From NCBI RefSeq assembly GCF_000814005.1, contig NZ_JWLK01000004.1:124001-188000 (forward strand): a DNA stretch of 64,000 nt. The letters are read 5' to 3'. Below are positions 16,542 through 25,365 of this stretch, piece by piece. Both the position numbers and the translations under genes were made by a program. The stretch's first letter is position 1, and each line of letters begins with the position of its first letter. The notes below the pieces were generated by a model. That model was given only the letters and a program-made list of their open reading frames with translations, was not told the origin of the DNA and ran no database searches. Source of the DNA: Ruegeria sp. ANG-S4 (lineage in GTDB: Bacteria; Pseudomonadota; Alphaproteobacteria; Rhodobacterales; Rhodobacteraceae).

Positions 16542-18695
16542 TCAGTTCGTTACGTCGCTACCGGTCAAGTCCAACATTTCGCCGATGAGCGCACGCGCCT
16601 GAACGCTGCCTTCCAACAGAGCTTTTGCATCCGCCAACGGTTTATCGGGAAGTCGCTCGGGCGGCAGCGACAAGGAGTATTCGATTTTGGTCAGTTCCGA
16701 ATATTTTCCGGGCGCACCAGGATCGGCGTTCTCGACCTGATCAGACAGCCAATTTAGACGTTGGGCGCGGTCAACTTCACCGAGTTCCGCCAAGACAGCC
16801 GCAGCTTGTGCAAAATCCCCGGCCTGTATCAAGGCGTCAGCTTTCAAACGGTTGGCCCGCTCGGAATCGTCATCCTGCAACTCAAGAAGGGCTTGTCGCG
16901 GACGCCCATTCAGCGCAGCTGCCTGCGCCCGCAGCAATGTTCTATCTTTGCGTCGTGTTTTGTCTGACGGGCGGTTGGACCACGTCATAGCCTGTTCGCC
17001 AAACCCAAGCGAAATCAGCCGATCCGACACGGAAACAGCCGTATTAGTATCTAATTTTGACTGCATAGCAGTTGGCATAGCAACCGTTTGATACAAGAAA
17101 GTGATATTATCCGCACGTTCAGCAAGCAATTGCGTGACCTGGTTCAGCGTTCTGCGCCAGTCCTTGTCCAGTGGCGACTGTTGAACACCGCGAAACGCGC
17201 CAATGAATTCACGGTTAAGAGCCATGGCCAATGCATGCGCCCGCGCCATCATTGGCCCGTAATCTGAATTGCGAAACTCCACCGAATAGGCCGCCGCAAG
17301 TTCGATTTCCCGAGGCGAAACCGATCCGCGGTCCGACCAGCGTTTCTCGATCAACCGGGCGAGCGCCAGTGCGGCGTCTCTGCCTGCGTCTGCGGTCGCG
17401 GTCACCTCGGACAGCAATGCCTCTGTTCTTTCGGTTTCGCCGCCTGCGTCAGCGACTTTTGCCTGGGCAAGTCTTGCAGCTGAACTGTCCGGATGCTCCA
17501 CACGATCAACTGATCGGAGAACACGCCGCGCGGCTTCGAGATTGCCGGCGTCAGTCAGCGCTTCGGCCAACTTTGGCCCGAAGTGTCGTCGCAGATGTGC
17601 GGGTAAACGGGCAAATGACTGTTCAATCGAATTCAGGTCAATATCCGACGCGACGGATTGACCGGTCAAGAGCGCCCAAAGACCTGCATCGCCCCCGCAC
17701 GCCTGTTGTCCGGAAAAGGGGGTCTGGCCCATTGCAACTTCGCCATCCATCGCCTTGGCGATGGCGGAAATTCGTGCCGCTTCGGTGGACTGTTGGGGCA
17801 ATAATTTAAGAACCTGAATAGCCTCTGCACCAAACCCAAAAAAGGTGTACAGCTTCGCTAACTTGATGGTGCGGTCCTCGTTCACATGATCGAACTCCTG
17901 AAAAAGACCCTTTCGCAGTGCTGCGACTTGCATCTGAAAAGGGCGCGCATCGGACCATGAATCAAAGGCAAGCTCTGCATTGGTAATGCATTTTGGTTGG
18001 TGCAGGATGTTCGGGTTGGCGCGGTCGCCAAGATCTTGAAATTCATCTAATATTGAAGATACGCCGATGTTTTGGATCGGGTTGATCGAACTTGGAGCCA
18101 ACCTGGGTACGGCAGACAGCCTGGGTCCGGGTTCCGAAAGTGTCAGATCGGCAACGTCCCGATCAGCGCCTTGCAGGATTCGGGACATCACCTGGGCTTC
18201 CAGGTCTCGGCGGCTGAGGTCCAGCAAAGGCAGATCAAGCGCCAAGGCAGGAAGCTCCGGCGTCTCTTTTGGGTTTGGCCTATCCGGGATCGTCCAGAAA
18301 GGCGATTTGGTGTCAATTGTCTCCGGCAGAACGGCTTCGCCGGGGGCAACGTCGATTACAACCATCGTGCCACGGTGCAGGAACGCCTTTGCCACGCATT
18401 GGCAACCAAAACGCAGATCAAGCGCCTCGCCGGCACTATTCTGGGACACGGCTTCCAGCCGACCGGTAGACAATCGTTGGAAAACCGATTTGGTATCAAA
18501 AACCACACCCGTCAAAGCCACATCCAGTGTTGCCCCATCTGGCTTTGGGTCCAGTTTCCATTCCGTCCCCGGGGGTATTTGGACGACGAGGCGCGTGTAT
18601 GCGCCGTGCTCGCCCGATCGCACCGTCAGGGTTTGGGCACCTGCGCTGAATGCGGCGCAGACAAAAGCCCAAACAAGAACCAGCTTTCTGATCAT
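16542..18695 (-). CDS. Large secreted or periplasmic protein of unknown function in the motA operon
   Basis: A 717-aa protein starting MIRKLVLVWAFVCAAFSAGAQ, a signal peptide with a likely AQ cleavage site. The first about 120 mature residues (LTVRSGEHGAYTRLVVQIP and DATLDVALTGVVFDT-like strands) resemble an AMIN-type beta domain. The rest is alpha-helical with TPR-like pairs, for example ALTDAGNLEAARRVLRSVDR and ALIQAGDFAQAAAVLAELGE. The start overlaps the motA stop (ATGA at 18692-18695), so the two are translationally coupled. I do not recognise a characterised family; a motor-associated or envelope-assembly function is inferred from coupling to motA. Confidence 0.7.
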   Translation of the reverse strand: MIRKLVLVWAFVCAAFSAGAQTLTVRSGEHGAYTRLVVQIPPGTEWKLDPKPDGATLDVALTGVVFDTKSVFQRLSTGRLEAVSQNSAGEALDLRFGCQCVAKAFLHRGTMVVIDVAPGEAVLPETIDTKSPFWTIPDRPNPKETPELPALALDLPLLDLSRRDLEAQVMSRILQGADRDVADLTLSEPGPRLSAVPRLAPSSINPIQNIGVSSILDEFQDLGDRANPNILHQPKCITNAELAFDSWSDARPFQMQVAALRKGLFQEFDHVNEDRTIKLAKLYTFFGFGAEAIQVLKLLPQQSTEAARISAIAKAMDGEVAMGQTPFSGQQACGGDAGLWALLTGQSVASDIDLNSIEQSFARLPAHLRRHFGPKLAEALTDAGNLEAARRVLRSVDRVEHPDSSAARLAQAKVADAGGETERTEALLSEVTATADAGRDAALALARLIEKRWSDRGSVSPREIELAAAYSVEFRNSDYGPMMARAHALAMALNREFIGAFRGVQQSPLDKDWRRTLNQVTQLLAERADNITFLYQTVAMPTAMQSKLDTNTAVSVSDRLISLGFGEQAMTWSNRPSDKTRRKDRTLLRAQAAALNGRPRQALLELQDDDSERANRLKADALIQAGDFAQAAAVLAELGEVDRAQRLNWLSDQVENADPGAPGKYSELTKIEYSLSLPPERLPDKPLADAKALLEGSVQARALIGEMLDLTGSDVTN

Positions 18696-19561
18696 GCAGC
18701 CGCCTGTTTGATTTCTTTCAAAGCATCTTCGAGGTCTGAGAAACCGGGACGATTGTGGGTCGGCGTGTTCTGTCGGCCGACTTCGATACACATGGCGGCA
18801 TTATGGTTGTGCAGGTTAGCAACAAGAACCTCTTTGATCAGCTGATAAAAGTGATTGTCCTCTTCGACCACCGCCTTCAGTTTGCCCGCGAAGGGGCCAA
18901 CGAGGCAGTAGGCCAAAAACACGCCGAGAAAAGTGCCCACCAACGCACCACCGATCAGTTTCCCCAGCACTTCCGGCGGCTGGTCAATCGACCCCATCGT
19001 TTTGATGACGCCCAAGACTGCGGCGACGATGCCCAAGGCGGGCAAACCGTCGGCCACCGTCTGTAAAGCATGGCTGGAGTGCATGGCATGGTGGAAATTG
19101 GCCTCCATCCGCTTTTCAAGAACTTCCTCGACCTGGTGCGGGTCGTCGTAGTTCATGGCGGCAGACCGCATGGTGTCGCAGATCAGATCAACGGCCTCTT
19201 TGTCTGCCCGTATCTTTGGGTAAGCCGAGAACAGAGGCGAGTCCTGAGGCTCTTCGATATGTTGCTCCAACTCGACCGGGTTGCTTCGGGCGATACGAAT
19301 CAATGAAAACAGCAAACACAGCAAGTCCCGGTAATCTTCGGGCTTCCACTTGGGGCCTTTGAACACCTTGGCGATGTCCTTGGCCGTGTGTTTGACGGCG
19401 CTCATGTCGTTGCTGATGAGGAAAGCCCCTATGGCGGCTCCCCCGATCATCATCATTTCGAACGGCAACGACTTCATGATGATCGTCATTTTGCCGCCAG
19501 CGGCCAGATAGCCACCAAAAACCATGACAAAGATGAAGGCGATTCCAAAAATTCCAATCAT
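18692..19561 (-). CDS. motA: Flagellar motor stator protein MotA
   Basis: A 289-aa inner-membrane protein with four hydrophobic segments and the MotA signature VADGLPALGIVAAVLGVIKTM before TM3. The long cytoplasmic loop between TM2 and TM3 carries the charged region that engages FliG (EKRMEANFHHAMH precedes the signature). MotA with MotB forms the proton-driven stator; motB is not in this window. It is followed by the coupled 717-aa protein and preceded by the MotE-like gene, 40 nt upstream. Confidence 0.93.
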   Translation of the reverse strand: MIGIFGIAFIFVMVFGGYLAAGGKMTIIMKSLPFEMMMIGGAAIGAFLISNDMSAVKHTAKDIAKVFKGPKWKPEDYRDLLCLLFSLIRIARSNPVELEQHIEEPQDSPLFSAYPKIRADKEAVDLICDTMRSAAMNYDDPHQVEEVLEKRMEANFHHAMHSSHALQTVADGLPALGIVAAVLGVIKTMGSIDQPPEVLGKLIGGALVGTFLGVFLAYCLVGPFAGKLKAVVEEDNHFYQLIKEVLVANLHNHNAAMCIEVGRQNTPTHNRPGFSDLEDALKEIKQAAA

Positions 19562-19601
19562 GGATGGTCTCCGGTGGCTAAAATCTCGATGCTCACAGTG
19601 C

Positions 19602-20183
19602 TCATTCCTTTGGAGCGCGCGCGTTCCGCCCGGCCATCACAACGCTGATGGTATAGGCGGTTTCCGGACTTAGACCTGCCATGACGCTGGCTGCCGCGTC
19701 GGGCGGCATGCGCGAAAGAAATCCGGCAGCAAAAACCGGGTCCATCGTCTCGAACAAAGCCGAGGCGTCTTTTGGCTTCATGTTCTGATAGACGTCGGTC
19801 AGTTGCGTGAGATCGCTTTCCGCCGACTTTTCAGCGATCATAAGCGTGTCCTGCAAGGCGGCTTCGGCTTCCTGAAGTGCAACCAACTGAGAGTCCAACG
19901 CGGTCTTTGCGATTTCCAGGGCATTCTCCATATCCTGAACCGCCTGTTCGCGTTGGTTCAGATCTTCTTCGCGCCGCAACAATTCGGCAAGAAGGATACC
20001 CAAATCCTCTAGATTAGAGCCTTTTTCCGGCAGAGACTCTTGTGCGGGTTCCGTGTTGCAAGCCAAGGCTGGCCCGGCTTCGAAGCCAAGCCGCAACGTG
20101 GCCGAGCCGATCATCAGCAAGGAAATCACTGTCAGGACCCCGCCCCGGGGACGCGCCATCGATTTTGAGCCGACCTTGCTCAT
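19602..20183 (-). CDS. MotE-like protein: membrane-anchored coiled coil with MgtE-N-type domain
   Basis: A 193-aa protein with one N-terminal hydrophobic segment (GVLTVISLLMIGSATL), a long heptad-rich coiled coil at about residues 60-125 and a C-terminal helical domain (NMKPKDASALFETMDPVFAAGFLSRM and the following DAAASVMAGLSPE) of the MgtE intracellular N type. This architecture is that of MotE, a periplasmic chaperone for a motility protein in rhizobia. It is located directly before motA. The ATG overlaps the stop of the preceding gene (ATGA at 20180-20183). Confidence 0.75.
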   Translation of the reverse strand: MSKVGSKSMARPRGGVLTVISLLMIGSATLRLGFEAGPALACNTEPAQESLPEKGSNLEDLGILLAELLRREEDLNQREQAVQDMENALEIAKTALDSQLVALQEAEAALQDTLMIAEKSAESDLTQLTDVYQNMKPKDASALFETMDPVFAAGFLSRMPPDAAASVMAGLSPETAYTISVVMAGRNARAPKE

Positions 20184-20668
20184 TTCGCCGCCTCGCGAAT
20201 CGGTCGCGCGTGCCGCAGGAACATCACCCCTTCGGCAGTTTGGGGGCTATCTTTCGTATCTGAAGTTTCGTTGTCCTCAGTTGAATCGTCTTCAGTCGAA
20301 GATGGCGCTGGTTCCGGTAAATCAGCCTCGGACTCAGTTGGCTCCACTGGCTCTGGTTCCTCATTCGCAGGTTTTTCCTTTTCGGGAATCACGTCGTGCA
20401 TCGAGGCCATCATAAGCTCTAACCGTTGCGCGACCGCTTCAGCGCGGTGTGTGAGAGCACGAAGTTCCTCGCCAGACTGGTCAGAGGCGGCACGGGCCGA
20501 GCCCAGGGATGCCTTCAATTCATCGGCCTGTGCGGACAAAACAGCGACTGCGCCGCCAACGCCTTTCTCCAGGTCCGTGAATCTTTTCAGGCGTCGGGCA
20601 AGCACGAAACAATACAGACCCGCCCCCAGTGCGCCTGCGACAAGCAGAATATCAGCGATCAGTTCCAA
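20180..20668 (-). CDS. Hypothetical membrane-anchored coiled-coil protein in the flagellar operon
   Basis: A 162-aa protein with an N-terminal membrane helix (ADILLVAGALGAGLYCFVLA), a basic stretch (RRLKRF), a helical coiled-coil region at about residues 35-95 and a very acidic, disordered region (residues 97-142, rich in E, P, D, S and T) before the end. The layout points to a protein anchored with its bulk in the cytoplasm. Neighbours are fliL 9 nt upstream and the MotE-like gene overlapping downstream. No named family is recognised; a motor-basal-body role is inferred from the operon. Confidence 0.65.
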   Translation of the reverse strand: MELIADILLVAGALGAGLYCFVLARRLKRFTDLEKGVGGAVAVLSAQADELKASLGSARAASDQSGEELRALTHRAEAVAQRLELMMASMHDVIPEKEKPANEEPEPVEPTESEADLPEPAPSSTEDDSTEDNETSDTKDSPQTAEGVMFLRHARPIREAAK

Positions 20669-20677
20669 CGTTGTCTC

Positions 20678-21175
20678 CTAATTCAACACGAATTCCGACA
20701 CCAGAACATCGCGCACCCGGCCTTCGCCGACGACAATTCCGATGCGTCGCAGCAGGTGCCCGCGAATCCGCAAAAGTGCGAGAGAATCTTCAAGGTCAGA
20801 CAATTCGACTGCCCGCAGATAACTGTTCAGAACATCCATGATTCGCGGCTGCAGGCTTTTGACGTCCGCCTCATAAGCGGCGTTCACTTCCAGCTGCGCG
20901 TGAAATTTCAGATGTCTTGCATCCCCCGCCTTGACCGACACGATCACGGCGGGCAGGTCGACGAAAGCAACCTTTGGCAGGGCTTCGGCCACCTTGTTTT
21001 CCTGCTTCTCAGGCGGGGTTTGCGTCTGTGCATCATTCCCGATCGGAAGCAGGCCGGTGCTGGTCGCATAGTATCCGCCCGCGGCCCCGGCCACAGCAAG
21101 AATCAACCACAGGACAAAACCTTTTTTTCCCGACTTTCTATTGGCTTGCGCCTCGTCTGCTGTCGTGTCGGTCAT
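20678..21175 (-). CDS. fliL: Flagellar basal body-associated protein FliL
   Basis: A 165-aa single-pass inner-membrane protein. It has a basic N-terminus, a membrane helix (GFVLWLILAVAGAAGGYY) and a periplasmic FliL domain with VAFVDLPAVIVSVKAGDAR, AAYEADVKSLQPRIMDVLNSYLR and LRRIGIVVGEGRVRDVLVSEFVLN-like C-terminus (split here). FliL supports the stator and rotor. The start at 21175 (MTDTTADEA) has GAGG 5 nt upstream; the in-frame ATG at 21208 has no ribosome site. It is the first gene of the leftward flagellar operon and diverges from fliF. Confidence 0.88.
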   Translation of the reverse strand: MTDTTADEAQANRKSGKKGFVLWLILAVAGAAGGYYATSTGLLPIGNDAQTQTPPEKQENKVAEALPKVAFVDLPAVIVSVKAGDARHLKFHAQLEVNAAYEADVKSLQPRIMDVLNSYLRAVELSDLEDSLALLRIRGHLLRRIGIVVGEGRVRDVLVSEFVLN

Positions 21176-21221
21176 GCCGTCCTCATCCTTTCGCTTGGCA
21201 TCCGTCATAACCCGGCAGGGA

Positions 21222-21236
21222 CTAACCGATTGTTAA
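21222..21236. promoter_or_regulatory. Near-consensus CtrA box between fliL and fliF
   Basis: The sequence is CTAA-N7-TTAA, one mismatch from the CtrA element TTAA-N7-TTAA of Alphaproteobacteria. It sits between the divergent fliL and fliF starts, where a cell-cycle/motility regulator could control both operons. In roseobacters CtrA is known to control motility genes; binding here is inferred. Confidence 0.45.
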
Positions 21237-21294
21237 GGGCAATCGTTCAAACAGGGTCCGAGCCGTACAGAAGGTCGGCGAGTCGGAGGTGAGC

Positions 21295-22887
21295 GTGCAG
21301 CAGATCGGAACTGTCTGGGTAAATTTGGGCAGGCGCAAACAAATCATAGTGGCCGGCGCGGTCGCGCTTGTCTTTCTGGGTATTCTCGCCATGTCGCGCA
21401 TTGCCACGGCACCGTCGATGTCGCTGCTTTATGCAGGGCTGGAAAACGGCGCCGCGGGCGACATCGTGCGCGCGCTGGATCAACGTGGCGTCGCGTATGA
21501 GATCAAAGGTGGTTCAATCTATGTGCCGGGTGCCCAACGGGATGAGCTGCGCATGACACTGGCCAGCGAGGGCCTGCCCGCCAACGGCAACCGTGGTTAC
21601 GAGCTGCTCGATTCGCTCAGCGGTTTTGGTACTACCTCTCAGATGTTTGATGCCGCCTATTGGCGTGCGAAAGAAGGTGAGTTGGCGCGGACCATTGTCG
21701 GCAGCCCGCATGTCAGTCAGGCGCGTGTCCATATCGCCAACGGTTCGGCCAATCCGTTTCAACGGACCGTCAACCCAACTGCTTCGGCCTATGTCGTGCC
21801 TGCAGGGGCGCAGATAACCGGGGATCAGGCAAAAGCGATCCGGTATCTGGTCGCGTCAGCGGTCAGCGGGCTTACGCCTGAAAACGTCGCCGTCATTGAT
21901 TCGAACGGGGCGGTGATTGGCGCGCAGGACAGCGCTGTCGCCTCGGATACAGCCGATGACAAGGCGCGCCAGCTGCGCGAACGGGTGCTGAGGTTGGTTG
22001 AGGCGCGCGTGGGCGCAGGCAATGCCGTGGTCGAGGTGAGTGTCGATACCGTGACCGAATCCGAGTCGATCCGTGAACGCCGCTTTGATCCCGAGAGCCG
22101 GGTTGCGATCAGCACAGACGTTGAAGAACGATCAGACAGTGCGCGCAACCAGTCGGCCGATGTAACCGTGGCCTCCAACCTGCCGGACGGTGATGGCGCC
22201 GGGGGTGACGAGTCCAACTCGACCGCTACGCAAACCCGTGAACGAGTGAATTACGAGGTCTCGGAGACCGAGGTCGAGGTGCACCGCGCGCCCGGAGCGA
22301 TCAAACGGTTGACCGTCGCGGTCCTCGTCAATGGGTCGCGAATTACCGGCGCGGATGGAGTTGAAACGTTTGAGCCTATACCGCAATCCGAACTCGACGC
22401 ACTGGAAGAGCTGGTCGCGTCCGCTGTTGGCTTTAGCGCAGATCGCGGTGACGTGATCACGCTCAAATCGCTGGACCTGCCTGCGGTTGACCCACAGGGC
22501 ACCACGGTCGTGACGTCGATTTGGCAACGATTCCACCTCGATGTGATGTCACTGGTTCAAATGGCCGTTTTGGCCGCTGTTTCTGTGGTTTTGGGACTGT
22601 TCGTTATTCGCCCGATCCTGACGAACCAGACGGCCACGCCGGCGCTGCTGCCTGCCACGGCTTCTGCTGCCGAGGATACGCAATCTGTGCTCGTTGGCGA
22701 AGTGGCGGCCAACGACTCGGCCGAGTTCGAACCGCTGCCCAATCCGGCCCAGGCGGGCGCGGCACCGCTGCCGGGACCTCAGGGCGCCGACGCTGTGGAC
22801 CGGCTGCGCTCGATGATCGGAGACAAGCAAGAGGAAACGGTCGAAATCCTGCGCAGTTGGCTTGAGGAAAGCGAGGAGCGGGTGTGA
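21295..22887 (+). CDS. fliF: Flagellar M-ring (MS-ring) protein FliF
   Basis: A 530-aa protein forming the membrane ring of the basal body. It has an N-terminal membrane helix (IIVAGAVALVFLGILAM), the YscJ/FliF ring-building domain (SLLYAGLENGAAGDIVRALDQ, SIYVPGAQRDELRMTLASEGLP), a second TM near residue 425 (AVLAAVSVVLGLFVIRPIL) and a short C-terminal tail for FliG binding (ending in EILRSWLEESEERV). GGAGG at 21285-21289 is 5 nt before the GTG at 21295 and overlaps an earlier GTG at 21289, so 21295 is preferred. It is the first gene of a four-gene operon. Confidence 0.9.
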   Translation: MQQIGTVWVNLGRRKQIIVAGAVALVFLGILAMSRIATAPSMSLLYAGLENGAAGDIVRALDQRGVAYEIKGGSIYVPGAQRDELRMTLASEGLPANGNRGYELLDSLSGFGTTSQMFDAAYWRAKEGELARTIVGSPHVSQARVHIANGSANPFQRTVNPTASAYVVPAGAQITGDQAKAIRYLVASAVSGLTPENVAVIDSNGAVIGAQDSAVASDTADDKARQLRERVLRLVEARVGAGNAVVEVSVDTVTESESIRERRFDPESRVAISTDVEERSDSARNQSADVTVASNLPDGDGAGGDESNSTATQTRERVNYEVSETEVEVHRAPGAIKRLTVAVLVNGSRITGADGVETFEPIPQSELDALEELVASAVGFSADRGDVITLKSLDLPAVDPQGTTVVTSIWQRFHLDVMSLVQMAVLAAVSVVLGLFVIRPILTNQTATPALLPATASAAEDTQSVLVGEVAANDSAEFEPLPNPAQAGAAPLPGPQGADAVDRLRSMIGDKQEETVEILRSWLEESEERV

Positions 22888-23480
22888 TGTCGATTGCCCA
22901 TCTTCTCGAGGACTTCACCGCGGGCAGCGAAGGCGGCATTCACCTGTTGGACGAGGATGCGCTTGAAGAGCAGCGATTGGCCTCTTTCGAGCGCGGTTAC
23001 GGCGCGGGTTGGGAAGATGCTATCGCAACGCAACAGACCGAGCAGGATCGGGTGAGCGCCGATTTTTCGGCGACCTTGTCCGATTTGTCATTCACCTATC
23101 ACGAGGCGTTGGCCCGAATGTCGCTGTCGCTGGAGCCGATGTTTGACAGCCTGTGCCGTATCGTCCTGCCAGAGATGCTGGATAAGGGATTTCCTGCCCG
23201 ATTGACTGAACAGCTGAACCAGATGGCGCAAGATCAGATCGCACAACCTATGCAAGTTATCGTTCCGGTTGGATTGGCAGAACGCGTCAAAGCGATCCTG
23301 CCCCAAGCGTTATCCCCGCCGGTTCAAGTGATCGAGGATCCCGCATTGCAGCCCGGGCAGGCGCGCGTTCAGGTCGGGACCGCCCGGCGACAGGTGGACT
23401 GCAGCGCCCTGCTGGCCTCGTTCAGCGGTGCCTTCGATGCCTATGTTTTTGAAGCGAAAGAGGCTTTGTCAAATGAGTGA
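22887..23480 (+). CDS. FliH-like flagellar assembly protein
   Basis: A 197-aa protein with an acidic N-terminal segment (HLLEDFTAG), a helical region with GYGAGWEDAIATQQ (the FliH ERGYxxGWE-like motif) and a C-terminal domain with several beta segments (QVIVPVGLAERVKAILP, ARVQVGTARRQVDC). FliH binds the export ATPase FliI and the C-ring protein FliN. Identity rests on this motif and on the place between fliF and fliN; the fit is looser than for the neighbours. The ATG at 22887 shares its A with the fliF stop and has a GAGGAG site. Confidence 0.7.
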   Translation: MSIAHLLEDFTAGSEGGIHLLDEDALEEQRLASFERGYGAGWEDAIATQQTEQDRVSADFSATLSDLSFTYHEALARMSLSLEPMFDSLCRIVLPEMLDKGFPARLTEQLNQMAQDQIAQPMQVIVPVGLAERVKAILPQALSPPVQVIEDPALQPGQARVQVGTARRQVDCSALLASFSGAFDAYVFEAKEALSNE

Positions 23481-23760
23481 TACGTCCGCACAGAACACCA
23501 ACAAACCCAACCCTTTTGAGGCCGTGCCAATTGAAGTGACCGTGTCGGTAGGTCGGGCGCGACCACTTATCCGGGATCTGCTGAACATGGGGGAAAACGC
23601 CGTTCTGACGCTCGACAAACGGGTCGAGGATCCGGTTGATTTGTATGTCGGCGATCAGTTGGTGGCTCGGGGCACATTGGAAGAGGTCGACGGCGACCAG
23701 CCAGGGCAACTTGCCGTTCGGCTGACCGAAATCTCAGATTTGAGCAACGGTATCGGATGA
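23473..23760 (+). CDS. fliN: Flagellar motor switch protein FliN
   Basis: A 95-aa protein consisting of a short linker and one SpoA (surface presentation of antigens) domain. Typical segments are PIEVTVSVGRARPLIRDLL, AVLTLDKRVEDPVDLYVG and QLVARGTLEEVDG with AVRLTEI near the end. FliN forms the lower C-ring and docks FliH. The start at 23473 overlaps the end of the preceding gene by 8 nt; the longer frame from 23428 is rejected as it would overlap deeply. The stop overlaps the fliP start. Confidence 0.9.
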   Translation: MSDTSAQNTNKPNPFEAVPIEVTVSVGRARPLIRDLLNMGENAVLTLDKRVEDPVDLYVGDQLVARGTLEEVDGDQPGQLAVRLTEISDLSNGIG

Positions 23761-24485
23761 TGCGCCGCCTTGTATGGCTGGCGGTTCTGATACTGGTGCC
23801 GACCTTTGCGTCGGCGCAGGAGGTGTCGCTGTCGCTGGGTGAGGGCGGGTCGATCTCGGCGCGGTCCATTCAGTTGATCCTGCTGATCACCGTGCTGAGC
23901 CTTGCACCTGGCCTGGCCATCATGATCACCTGTTTTCCATTCCTGATCACGGTATTCGCGATTTTGCGGCAAGGGATCGGCCTGCAGCAATCTCCGCCAA
24001 ACATGCTGATTGTCAGTCTGGCGTTGTTTTTGACGTATTTCATTATGGAGCCTGTGTTCTCCGAGGCCTGGGCCACGGGTATTCGGCCACTGGTGGACGA
24101 AACATTGGGTGTAGAACCGGCGCTGGAACGCGCACTTATCCCGTTTCGCGAGTTCATGGCCGCGCGGCTGGACAGCGAGACGTTTCAGGCGATGGCCGCG
24201 CTGCGTCCGGGTGGCAACGATCTGCAGCCTGGGCCGGGCGCGCCACTATCCGTGTTACTGCCGTCCTTCATGCTGTCCGAAATCGCCCGCGCGTTTCAGA
24301 TCGGATTCCTGGTTTTCCTGCCTTTCCTAATCATCGATCTGGTTGTCGCGGCGGTGCTTATGTCGATGGGCATGATGATGGTTCCGCCTGCCACGGTTTC
24401 GCTGCCGTTCAAACTTGCGTTTTTTGTGATTGCGGACGGCTGGACGCTGATTGCCAGTGCTTTGGTGCGCAGTTACGTCCCGTGA
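23757..24485 (+). CDS. fliP: Flagellar type III export apparatus protein FliP
   Basis: A 242-aa membrane protein of the export gate. It has a signal sequence (MMRRLVWLAVLILVPTFASAQ, cleaved in this family), then PGLAIMITCFPFLITVFAIL, NMLIVSLALFLTYFIM and FMLSEIARAFQIGFLVFLPFLI with GMMMVPPATVSLPFKLAFF at the C-terminus, all conserved FliP segments. FliP assembles with FliQ and FliR, which are not encoded nearby. The start overlaps the fliN stop (ATGA). An adjacent ATG at 23760 is equally possible. It is the last gene before a 271-nt gap. Confidence 0.93.
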   Translation: MMRRLVWLAVLILVPTFASAQEVSLSLGEGGSISARSIQLILLITVLSLAPGLAIMITCFPFLITVFAILRQGIGLQQSPPNMLIVSLALFLTYFIMEPVFSEAWATGIRPLVDETLGVEPALERALIPFREFMAARLDSETFQAMAALRPGGNDLQPGPGAPLSVLLPSFMLSEIARAFQIGFLVFLPFLIIDLVVAAVLMSMGMMMVPPATVSLPFKLAFFVIADGWTLIASALVRSYVP

Positions 24486-24756
24486 GTCTGCCAATTCGCC
24501 TAAAGCTGACCTGTGCGCTGTCGGCAGTGCCAACACGCGCGTTTGCGGCCGCAACGCGTTTCAATATCAACTGAGTGAAGATGTCGTTTGGATCGCAGCA
24601 GATCGGAATGGCAGTCCAAAACTGACTTCTGCGGGCACGGCACATGACAATTACCCGCCACCGGCCTCGACCCCTAGCACTCCACCCGAGTCAACCCGGT
24701 CGATTTTGACCTGGAAATCAAAAGGTTAAAAGTGGCACGATCTGGAAAAGACAAGA

Positions 24757-25365
24757 CTACCCGATCTTGTTTTGGTTCATATCCTTGATCAGACGGTTCA
24801 AGTCTCCGCCGCGGGCATCCAGCATGGCACCAACTTCGGTGCGTTCCGTCAGCAGCATGTTCACGCCTTCGATAAACATGTTGAAGAACTTATCGCGCCC
24901 GGATTTGTCGGAAACCAGAAACGTCACCTCAAACGGGGACGAGCCTTGCAGTTTGACCGAAGTGCGGACCTCATAGCCTGCTTTGATTTTCCGAGCATTG
25001 CGAACGGTGACCTGGCCACCGATGAATTCGCGAAAACGGCGCCCGTATTTGTTCGAGATGTAACCTTGAAACGCCTTGGTGAATTGCCGGATCTGAGAGG
25101 GGCTGGCCGAACGGCCATCGGCCCCCAGCACATAGCGCGCCATGATCGGAACGTCGGCGTATTTCACAAAAATCTTCTCGAAATCGCGGATCATCGCCCT
25201 TTCCGATTTGCCCGAGGCGATCACGCGGTTGATTTCATCCACCACGCTGACAACGAGCGCCTTGGCGCTGGCTTCGGTCTGGGCAAACGCAGGAAGCACG
25301 CTGAGTGCCATGCCTGCGAGGCCGGTTGCAATAAAACCGCGTCGGTTCAGGGGATTATTCAGCAT
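24757..25365 (-). CDS. mlaC: MlaC-type phospholipid-binding periplasmic protein
   Basis: A 202-aa Ttg2D/MlaC family protein. A twin-arginine-like start (LNRRGFIATGLAGMALSVLPAFAQ) serves as signal peptide. The mature part has the family segments FVKYADVPIMARYVLG, QIRQFTKAFQGYISNKYGRR (split here) and GVNMLLTERTEVGAML. MlaC shuttles phospholipid between the outer-membrane lipoprotein MlaA and the inner-membrane MlaFED importer. The start lies inside the last codons of mlaA (overlap 25355-25365), so the two genes are coupled. mlaFEDB are not in the window. Confidence 0.9.
   Translation of the reverse strand: MLNNPLNRRGFIATGLAGMALSVLPAFAQTEASAKALVVSVVDEINRVIASGKSERAMIRDFEKIFVKYADVPIMARYVLGADGRSASPSQIRQFTKAFQGYISNKYGRRFREFIGGQVTVRNARKIKAGYEVRTSVKLQGSSPFEVTFLVSDKSGRDKFFNMFIEGVNMLLTERTEVGAMLDARGGDLNRLIKDMNQNKIG

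Noticed and set aside
24543..24554. 12-bp palindrome TTGCGGCCGCAA
   Set aside because: No spacer, not near a start codon; likely a chance GC-rich palindrome (NotI site).
24451..24729. Open frame of 92 codons after fliP
   Set aside because: It overlaps fliP in another frame, has unusual composition and no ribosome site.
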